From DASZVN01 sp035547055 (GTDB lineage: Bacteria; Pseudomonadota; Alphaproteobacteria; Rhizobiales; Methylopilaceae), in assembly GCA_035547055.1 (NCBI GenBank), contig DASZVN010000237.1:1-7789 (forward strand): DNA of 7,789 bases, written 5' to 3'. The notes under the pieces are model-generated. The model saw only the letters and a list, made by a program, of their open reading frames with translations, was not told where the DNA came from and did not search any database. Positions 1 to 7,789 of this stretch are shown piece by piece. Made by a program: the position numbers and the translations under genes. How positions within the stretch are numbered: the stretch's first letter is position 1; every line of letters begins with the position of its first letter.

Positions 1-2452
<2,452 letters not shown>

Positions 2453-2629
2453 GAACGCCTTCGTGCGGCTCAGGCGCGCACGACGGACGCGCGGGACGGC
2501 CGCGCGCCTTCAGCCAATACGCTCCCGGGGACCGAAGCCGGATCGAGCCTCCGGCAAACGGCGGCTTCCTTAGACCAGTTCACCGCCGGACGGAAGCCTT
2601 GCCCGCAAGGGCGCGGTGGGCAGTCCTGC
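2453..2629 (-). promoter_or_regulatory. carB 5' leader with several inverted repeats
   Basis: 177 bp between the stop of the DUF4236 gene and the carB start, without a gene. It holds an 8-bp perfect inverted repeat (AGGCGCGC 2472-2479 with GCGCGCCT 2502-2509, 22-base loop) ending about 20 bases before the carB start. It also holds two overlapping pairs: GAAGCCG 2534-2540 with CGGCTTC 2562-2568, and GCCGGA 2537-2542 with TCCGGC 2550-2555. These two share bases and cannot both form. A weak CCTTG/CAAGG hairpin (2597-2610) without a T-run follows the DUF4236 stop. I see no convincing -35/-10 pair. A regulatory role is inference; GC-rich DNA forms such repeats by chance fairly often. Confidence 0.3.
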
Positions 2630-2953
2630 TCAATGCAAGAAAATGCTCCACAGAGCGTAGGCGGCGAGCAGCACGAGGAACAGGAGGAAGCCGAGCACCG
2701 GGGTATGGCGCCGGCCCGCGCCGGCTCCGGGGCTTCCGGCATTCTCGGCAGCGGTCGGCGCCGCCTGCCCATGGGGCTCGTAGTCGGTATAGGACATCCC
2801 GGTGCCGGGCAGGCCGACGGTGAAGCGGTTGCCCTTCTGCCCGAGGGTGTAGTGGAGGCCGCGGGGGCCGAGCGAGACGCTTGGGCCACCCCGGCTGAGG
2901 TTCAGCTTGACGCCGGGCAGGAGGCCGATCGAGCGGCGGAAGCGGAAGCCCAT
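2630..2953 (-). CDS. DUF4236 domain protein with C-terminal membrane anchor
   Basis: 107 residues starting MGFRFRRSIGLLPG. Residues 1-57 match the DUF4236 pattern as I know it: GFRFRRS, then LLPGVKLNLSRGGPSVS, a glycine-rich GPRGLHYTLG stretch, and GLPGTGMSYT. A low-complexity Ala/Gly/Pro linker (61-84) follows, then one hydrophobic segment (about 85-105, PVLGFLLFLVLLAAYALW) ending in WSIFLH. The likely topology is a small glycine-rich domain tethered to the membrane by its C-terminus. The function of DUF4236 is unknown, and no catalytic residues are evident. I chose the ATG at 2953 because the domain begins there and GAGG lies about 10 bases upstream; the frame could extend 27 codons further with non-domain sequence. 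It lies 177 bp upstream of carB on the same strand, so co-transcription is possible but not shown. Confidence 0.8.
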   Translation of the reverse strand: MGFRFRRSIGLLPGVKLNLSRGGPSVSLGPRGLHYTLGQKGNRFTVGLPGTGMSYTDYEPHGQAAPTAAENAGSPGAGAGRRHTPVLGFLLFLVLLAAYALWSIFLH

Positions 2954-3028
2954 GACGGTTGCAGCCTCGGGAGGGAACGAATCACCTGATGATAGGGCAA
3001 GGGGCTGCAATTGGGGGTTACGACGCTG

Positions 3029-3123
3029 CCGCATTGCGAGGAGCGGAGCGACAGAGCAATCCTTGGGGGGCCGGGCGCGGTGCCTGCCTGCCTCGGATTG
3101 GTTCGCTTCGCCCGCAATGGCGG
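3029..3123. repeat. REP/MITE-like inverted pair of CATTGCG palindromes
   Basis: Left arm 3029-3062 begins CCGCATTGCGAGGAGCGG and ends GAGCAATCC. Right arm 3095-3123 begins GGATTGGTTCGCTTCG and ends CGCAATGGCGG. The reverse complement of the right arm aligns with the left arm with a few gaps, so the unit is a roughly 95-bp inverted pair with 32 bp between. Each arm is itself an imperfect palindrome (ATTGC...GCAAT; ATTG...CAAT). From family knowledge, repeats of the CATTGCGAGGAGCGAAGCGA type are abundant in intergenic DNA of Bradyrhizobium, Rhodopseudomonas and other bacteria. This copy looks degenerate, so it is probably an old insertion. It lies between divergently transcribed genes, upstream of the NDUFA12 promoter candidate. 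Confidence 0.7.
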
Positions 3124-3138
3124 TGCGGGGACCCGCGC

Positions 3139-3167
3139 TGGACAGCGCGCCTGCCCACGGTCATAAC
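3139..3167 (+). promoter_or_regulatory. Candidate sigma70-type promoter for the NDUFA12-DUF2155 unit
   Basis: TGGACA (3139-3144, 5 of 6 matches to TTGACA) and CATAAC (3162-3167, 4 of 6 to TATAAT) are separated by exactly 17 bases. The predicted transcript would start near 3174 and have a leader of about 24 bases. That leader contains a perfect 5-bp hairpin, GCCGG-GAA-CCGGC (3182-3194), just before the ATG at 3198. Promoter activity is inferred from motif match only. Confidence 0.45.
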
Positions 3168-3197
3168 GGCGCCGTCCTCTGGCCGGGAACCGGCGCA

Positions 3198-3593
3198 ATG
3201 AAGCAGCTTCTCCTGCGGATCTTCACCTGGTGGAACGGCGCCACCGTCGGCACGCTGTGGTTCACGCGGCGCAAGGGCCGGCTGGTCGGCACCGACGAGT
3301 TCGGCAACCGCTACTACCAGGCCAACGTGCCGCCGCTCGGCGACCGGCGCTGGGTGGTCTATGCCGGCATTGCCGAGGCGAGCCGCATCCCGCCGGGCTG
3401 GCACGGCTGGATCCACCACACCGTCGACGTGGCGCCGCCGCAGGAGAACTACCTCCCGCGCGAGTGGCAGAAGGCGCCGCAGCCGAACCTGACCGGGACG
3501 CCGGCGGCCTACCGCCCCGAAGGCTCGACGCTCAGTCGGGGCCACCGCAAGGCACCGCTTCGCGAATACGAGCCCTGGACCCCGGCCGGCTGA
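3198..3593 (+). CDS. NDUFA12-family NADH:ubiquinone oxidoreductase accessory subunit
   Basis: 131 residues, a normal length for bacterial members of this family. It is the homologue of the mitochondrial complex I subunit NDUFA12 (17.2 kDa; paralogue of the assembly factor NDUFAF2), a peripheral protein found in alphaproteobacterial complex I. Visible family signatures are TWWNGATVGTLWFTRRKG (10-27), LVGTDEFGNRYYQ (29-41), RRWVVYAG (50-57), PPGWHGWIHH (65-74), the PNLTGTPAAYRP block (96-107) and the C-terminal YEPWTP. There is no signal peptide or membrane helix, as expected for a soluble subunit on the cytoplasmic side. No strong Shine-Dalgarno is seen; GGGAA lies within a hairpin directly before the ATG. 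It precedes the DUF2155 gene by 79 bp on the same strand, a pairing I recall as common in Rhizobiales. The nuo operon is not in the window. Confidence 0.95.
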   Translation: MKQLLLRIFTWWNGATVGTLWFTRRKGRLVGTDEFGNRYYQANVPPLGDRRWVVYAGIAEASRIPPGWHGWIHHTVDVAPPQENYLPREWQKAPQPNLTGTPAAYRPEGSTLSRGHRKAPLREYEPWTPAG

Positions 3594-3660
3594 GGCCGAA
3601 CGCCGCTCCGCTCGTCCCGCCACATTTCCGGCGATTCGTCCGGGCGATATGGCTGCCCCC

Positions 3661-3672
3661 GAAAGGCTCGCC
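3661..3672 (+). promoter_or_regulatory. Ribosome-binding site that decides the DUF2155 start (GTG 3673)
   Basis: GAAAGG (3661-3666) lies six bases before GTG 3673. The upstream in-frame ATG at 3649 has no comparable site, and starting there would place eight non-hydrophobic residues ahead of the signal peptide. GTG 3673 is therefore preferred. Confidence 0.6.
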
Positions 3673-4155
3673 GTGACGTTCATCCGCTCTGCCGCGCTTG
3701 TCCTCGCTGTCGCCGTCGTCGCCCTCAGCGGCGCAAGCGCTCTCGCCCAGGGGCGCCGGCGCGCGCCGCCTCCGCCGGCCGCGCCGAGCCCCCAGGCCGC
3801 TGCGCCGGAATGGATCGCGAACCCGGTCGCCGTCTTCGTCGGCCTCAACAAGATCACCGGGCGCGCGACCGATTTCGAGGCCAAGATCGGCCAGACCGTG
3901 CACTATGGCGCGCTCGAGGTGACGCCGCGGGTCTGCGACACCAAGCCGGCCACCGAACGCCAGCAGACGGCGGCCTTCGTCCAGGTCGACGAGATCACCC
4001 TTCAGAAGACGACCAAGCGCATCTTCTCGGGCTGGATGTTCGCTGCGAGCCCGGGCCTGAACGCGCTGGAGCAGCCGATCTTCGACGTCTGGCTGAAGGA
4101 CTGCCAGGGCGGTCGCCGCCCGGAGCCGCCGGCGCAGCCGCAACTCGGGCAGTGA
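3673..4155 (+). CDS. DUF2155 domain secreted protein
   Basis: 160 residues from GTG 3673 (168 if the ATG at 3649 is used). It begins with a clear Sec signal peptide: TFIRS, then a hydrophobic core (about 7-24) and an ALA/Q cleavage site near residue 25. A Pro/Ala-rich linker (about 31-46) follows, then the DUF2155 domain (about 47-145): VFVGLNKITGRATDFEAKIG, FGxL-like YGALEVTPRVC, AFVQVDEI, RIFSGWMFAASPGLNALEQP, and FDVWLKDC. Two cysteines, C88 and C144, are the only ones in the mature protein and could form a periplasmic disulfide (inference). The biochemical function is unknown. The gene follows NDUFA12 on the same strand and converges with aat, three bases separating the two stops, so the two transcripts probably overlap and no separate terminator fits between them. 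Confidence 0.92.
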   Translation: MTFIRSAALVLAVAVVALSGASALAQGRRRAPPPPAAPSPQAAAPEWIANPVAVFVGLNKITGRATDFEAKIGQTVHYGALEVTPRVCDTKPATERQQTAAFVQVDEITLQKTTKRIFSGWMFAASPGLNALEQPIFDVWLKDCQGGRRPEPPAQPQLGQ

Positions 4156-4158
4156 GCG

Positions 4159-4827
4159 CTATTCCAGCGCCGCCAGCGCCTCGGCGCCGTTGATCGTTCG
4201 GTCGCTCGGCCAGGCGAAGAAGTCGGCGGGCACCGCCAATGCCGCCTCGAGCTGGCGGTGATAGCCCTGGCGTGGCAGCTCGATCGCGCCGAAGCGGCGC
4301 AAATGGTCGGTTACGAACTGGGTGTCGAGCAGGGCGAAGCCGCCCTTGCGCAGCCGCGCGATCAGATGGACCAGCGCGACCTTCGAGGCGTCGCGCGCGT
4401 GGTGGAACATGCTTTCGCCGAAGAACGCTCCGGCGAGGTGGACGCCGTAGAGCCCGCCGACCAGGCGGCCGTCCTGCCAGGCCTCGACGGTGTGGCAATG
4501 GCCGGCCTCGAACAGCTCGCCGTAGAGACGGCGGATGCGGCGGTTGATCCAGGTGCGGCTGCGGCCCGGCCCGGGCGCGGCGCAACCGTCGAGCACCGCG
4601 TCGAAGTCGCGGTCGATCGCGATCTCGAAGCAGTCCGCGCGCACCGTTCGGGCAAGCCGGCCCGGCAGGTGGAAGGCGTCGAGCGGGATGACGCCGCGCC
4701 GCTCCGGCTCGATCCAGTAGAGCGCCGGATCGTCGGCGCTCTCGGCCATCGGAAAGATGCCGCAGGCATAGGCCTTGAGCAGGACCTCCGGCGTGATGTC
4801 GATGAAGGCGTCTTCGGGACGAGCCAT
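4159..4827 (-). CDS. aat: Leucyl/phenylalanyl-tRNA--protein transferase
   Basis: 222 residues, normal for the Aat family. It transfers Leu or Phe from aminoacyl-tRNA to proteins with N-terminal Arg or Lys, creating N-degrons read by ClpS/ClpAP in the cytoplasm. Recognisable blocks in order are ITPEVLLKAYACGIFPMAES (11-30), YWIEPERRGVIPLD (37-50), RTWINRRIRRLY (91-102), HTVEAWQDGRLVGGLYGV (112-129), FFGESMFHHARDASK (135-149), and LLDTQFVTDHLRRFGA (167-181) followed by PRQGY. E138, D168 and Q170 fall where the E. coli enzyme has its active-site Glu, Asp and Gln. ATG 4827 gives the standard N-terminus. No clear Shine-Dalgarno is seen; instead an inverted-repeat cluster lies 9-32 bases upstream. 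It follows degP by 60 bp on the same strand, so read-through is plausible. Confidence 0.97.
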   Translation of the reverse strand: MARPEDAFIDITPEVLLKAYACGIFPMAESADDPALYWIEPERRGVIPLDAFHLPGRLARTVRADCFEIAIDRDFDAVLDGCAAPGPGRSRTWINRRIRRLYGELFEAGHCHTVEAWQDGRLVGGLYGVHLAGAFFGESMFHHARDASKVALVHLIARLRKGGFALLDTQFVTDHLRRFGAIELPRQGYHRQLEAALAVPADFFAWPSDRTINGAEALAALE

Positions 4828-4835
4828 GGCCGGTA

Positions 4836-4859
4836 ATTCTAGCAGAATCGGGCGATTCT
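4836..4859 (-). repeat. Three-arm ATTCT/AGAAT inverted repeat in the degP-aat gap
   Basis: On the plus strand ATTCT (4836-4840), AGAAT (4844-4848) and ATTCT (4855-4859) alternate. The middle arm can pair with either flank: a 5-bp stem with an AGC loop, or a 6-bp stem AGAATC/GATTCT (4844-4849, 4854-4859) around GGGC. In the minus-strand transcript this sits 9-32 bases before the aat ATG, which lacks a good ribosome-binding site. It may be a translational control element, a protein-binding palindrome or the end of the degP transcript; none is demonstrated. It is AT-richer than its surroundings, so chance is a weaker explanation than for the GC-only repeats nearby. Confidence 0.4.
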
Positions 4860-4887
4860 CCGCAGAGCCGCCGCATCGTGCCCCTGC

Positions 4888-6336
<1,449 letters not shown>

Positions 6337-6360
6337 CGAGACGCCTCGAACCTTTCGCGT

Positions 6361-6376
6361 GCCGCCGCAGGGCGGC
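6361..6376 (-). promoter_or_regulatory. Hairpin in degP 5' leader
   Basis: GCCGCC (6361-6366) and GGCGGC (6371-6376) form a perfect 6-bp stem around a four-base loop, about 25 bases before the degP start and between the candidate -10 and the ribosome-binding site. It would be in the 5' untranslated RNA if the promoter call is right. Function is unknown, and it may be a chance GC palindrome. Confidence 0.3.
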
Positions 6377-6391
6377 GTGGCGATGATCCCC

Positions 6392-6397
6392 ATCATA
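6392..6397 (-). promoter_or_regulatory. Candidate -10 element for degP
   Basis: TATGAT on the minus strand (5 of 6 to TATAAT) lies about 55 bases before the degP start and is the only AT-rich hexamer in this GC-rich 195-bp divergent region. No good -35 is found 16-18 bases upstream (only TTCGCG at 15), so it may be weak or read by another sigma factor. For the opposite gene the best plus-strand pair I see is TTGCCG (6480-6485) with TACATC (6504-6509), spacer 18, which is poor. Confidence 0.3.
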
Positions 6398-6531
6398 CAC
6401 CGAAGCCGGCGACGCGAACGCGCACGGCCGCGTGACAGACAACGCGCAAGGCGACGCTTTCGCCGACAGGCCCTGGTTCTTGCCGCCGACGCGGTCGTCG
6501 CGCTACATCCGCCGCACCACGAGGCTCCGCC

Positions 6532-7275
6532 ATGGCGACCGCTCCGTCCTCTCCGTCCCCGAATGCGGCAGTGCTGGTGATCGGCGACGAGATTCTGTCG
6601 GGACGCACCAAGGACAGGAACTCGGGCTACATCGCCGACTACCTCAACCAGCTCGGGATCGACCTCAGGGAGGTCCGGGTGGTGGGCGACGACGAGGCTG
6701 CGATCGTCGAGGCGGTGAACGCGCTCCGCGCCCGCTACACCTACGTCTTCACCACCGGTGGCATCGGGCCGACCCACGACGACATCACCGCGGACAGCAT
6801 CGCGCGGGCGTTCGGCGTCGGCATCGATTTCGACCCGCGCGCCGTCGAGATGCTGCGGAGCCGCATGCCCGACCAGGAGCTCAACGAGGGTCGCATGCGG
6901 ATGGCCCGCATCCCCAGCGGCGCCGACCTGATCGCCAATTCGGTGTCCAAGGCGCCCGGCTTCCGGCTGGGGAACGTGTTCGTCATGGCGGGCGTGCCGG
7001 CGATCATGCACGTGATGCTCGATGCGCTCGCGCCGCAGCTCGCCCGCGGGACGCCGATCCTGTCGGAGGCGATCCGCGCCGACTGCCGCGAGGGCGACGT
7101 CGCGGTGCCGCTGGCCGAGGTCCAGCGCCAGCATCCCGCGACCATGATCGGCAGCTATCCGTTCGTCGACGAGCACGGCTACAACACCTCGATCGTGGTG
7201 CGCTCGCGCGATCCGGCGGCGCTGGCGGCGGCGGCGAAGGCGGTGAGCGCCATGCTGGCCGCGGTACGCGGCTGA
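6532..7275 (+). CDS. Stand-alone CinA N-terminal / MoaB-Mog-like domain protein
   Basis: 247 residues of the COG1058 'competence/damage-inducible protein A' family, which has the molybdopterin-binding (MoCF) fold. Signatures are VLVIGDEILSGRTKDRNSGYIADYL (14-38), VVGDDEAAIVEAV (50-62), VFTTGGIGPTHDDITADSIARAF (72-94) and PGFRLGNVFVMAGVP (142-156). The C-terminal PncC nicotinamide-nucleotide amidase domain of full CinA (about 400 residues) is absent, so this is the single-domain form. In related proteins this domain hydrolyses ADP-ribose, and the eukaryotic FLAD1 N-terminal homologue hydrolyses FAD; the substrate here is unknown, and molybdopterin binding should not be assumed. The start at 6532 is supported by GAGG (6521-6524) seven bases upstream. 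It ends 11 bp before gpt, on the same strand, so the two are probably co-transcribed. Confidence 0.93.
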   Translation: MATAPSSPSPNAAVLVIGDEILSGRTKDRNSGYIADYLNQLGIDLREVRVVGDDEAAIVEAVNALRARYTYVFTTGGIGPTHDDITADSIARAFGVGIDFDPRAVEMLRSRMPDQELNEGRMRMARIPSGADLIANSVSKAPGFRLGNVFVMAGVPAIMHVMLDALAPQLARGTPILSEAIRADCREGDVAVPLAEVQRQHPATMIGSYPFVDEHGYNTSIVVRSRDPAALAAAAKAVSAMLAAVRG

Positions 7276-7286
7276 AGGGGGCAGGG

Positions 7287-7789
7287 ATGACGGCGGCGGC
7301 GACGACGGCGGTTGAAAAGTCCTTCCCGGTGTCGTGGGACCAGTTCCATCGCGACGCCCGGGCGCTGGCATGGCGGCTGGCCGGCCAGGGCTCGTGGGAT
7401 GCCGTGGTGTGCATCACCCGCGGCGGCCTGGTGCCGGCGGCGATCGTCGCCCGCGAGCTCAACATCCGCATCGTCGAAACCGTCTGCGTCGCGAGCTACG
7501 ACTACAAGAACCAGGGCACGATCAATGTCCTGAAGGAGGTCGCGGCGGCGGTTTCCGGCCTTGGCGAGGGCGGCAGCCGCGTCCTCGTGGTCGACGACCT
7601 CGTCGATACCGGCAAGACCGCGCGGGTGGTGCGCGAGATGCTGCCGAAGGCCCATTTCGCTACCGTCTACGCCAAGCCGATGGGGCGTCCGTTGGTCGAC
7701 ACCTTCATCACCGAGGTGTCCCAGGACACCTGGATCTATTTCCCCTGGGACCTCGGCCTGTCGTTCCAGGAGCCGATCCGCCAGGGCGG
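7287..7789 (+). CDS. gpt: Xanthine-guanine phosphoribosyltransferase (3' end cut by window edge)
   Basis: 167 codons are visible. The enzyme salvages guanine and xanthine (and poorly hypoxanthine) to their monophosphates using PRPP, in the cytoplasm or at the inner membrane face. Matches to the E. coli Gpt pattern are VSWDQFHRDARALAWRL (15-31), CITRGGLVPAAIVARELNIR (42-61), TVCVASYDYKNQ (65-76), the PRPP loop VVDDLVDTGKTA (101-112), PKAHFATVYAKPMGRPLVD (120-138), and QDTWIYFPWDLGLSF (146-160). The reading is at the usual C-terminus, so only a few residues should be missing. AAGGGGG directly after the upstream stop is a strong ribosome-binding site at suitable distance from ATG 7287. The first eight codons are a GCG/ACG-rich low-complexity stretch giving TAAATTA, which is not part of the conserved fold. 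It follows the CinA-like gene by 11 bp. Confidence 0.96.
   Translation, partial: MTAAATTAVEKSFPVSWDQFHRDARALAWRLAGQGSWDAVVCITRGGLVPAAIVARELNIRIVETVCVASYDYKNQGTINVLKEVAAAVSGLGEGGSRVLVVDDLVDTGKTARVVREMLPKAHFATVYAKPMGRPLVDTFITEVSQDTWIYFPWDLGLSFQEPIRQG

Noticed and set aside
2597..2610. CCTTG-CCCG-CAAGG hairpin after the DUF4236 stop as a terminator
   Set aside because: Only 5 bp and no T-run on either strand.
3649..3672. ATG 3649 as the DUF2155 start
   Set aside because: No ribosome-binding site there; GTG 3673 has GAAAGG at six bases and starts directly into the signal peptide.
3018..3884. Minus-strand open frame across NDUFA12
   Set aside because: Antisense to NDUFA12 and part of DUF2155. 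Its end is a translation of the palindromic repeat (RSEPI / RSAPRNAA-type peptides), a known source of false proteins.
7287..7315. GCG/ACG repeats at the 5' end of gpt as a phase-variable tract
   Set aside because: Irregular short triplet runs that would not shift the frame; ordinary low complexity in a GC-rich genome.
6337..7371. Upstream extension of the degP frame to 7371
   Set aside because: It runs antisense through the well-conserved CinA-like gene. The signal peptide and ribosome-binding site put the real start at 6336.

Overview
The window is very GC-rich bacterial DNA with strong G/C preference at third codon positions. It looks like an alphaproteobacterial chromosome, most likely of the Rhizobiales/Hyphomicrobiales type. 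The evidence is an NDUFA12-type complex I accessory protein, a DUF2155 periplasmic protein beside it, an aat gene converging on that pair, a CarB whose central linker resembles rhizobial CarBs, and a CATTGCGAGGAGCG-type palindromic repeat common in Bradyrhizobium-like genomes. The genus is not determined. This is a core-genome region; I see no phage, integrase, CRISPR, toxin-antitoxin or rRNA/tRNA gene.

Layout. (1) 1-2452, minus strand: carB, large subunit of carbamoyl-phosphate synthase, truncated at its 3' end by the window edge. It is preceded by a 177-bp leader rich in inverted repeats. (2) 2630-2953, minus: a small DUF4236 protein with one C-terminal membrane segment. (3) 2954-3197: a divergent intergenic region holding a MITE/REP-like pair of inverted palindromes and a good sigma70-type promoter candidate. 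(4) 3198-4155, plus: NDUFA12 then a secreted DUF2155 protein. (5) 4159-6336, minus: a DegP/HtrA periplasmic protease followed by aat (leucyl/phenylalanyl-tRNA-protein transferase). The aat stop lies 3 bp from the DUF2155 stop. (6) 6337-6531: divergent promoter region. (7) 6532-7789, plus: a stand-alone CinA-N/MoaB-like protein and gpt (xanthine-guanine phosphoribosyltransferase), 11 bp apart and probably an operon. gpt runs off the right edge.

The functions are housekeeping: pyrimidine/arginine precursor synthesis, purine salvage, respiratory complex I assembly, N-end-rule tagging and envelope quality control.

The strongest anomaly is in carB. In an otherwise well-conserved, uninterrupted frame, about 56 residues are missing (compared with my recollection of E. 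coli CarB) from the start of the C-terminal synthetase half. The gap removes the QxGGQTP motif and the EDRxxF block, which carries a nucleotide-binding arginine. It is in frame, and its junction lies on a CAGAACGGC sequence. It is either a real lesion in a normally essential metabolic gene or an assembly error. No undescribed multi-gene system was found. The remaining observations are leader structures, the repeat element and gene-context points.
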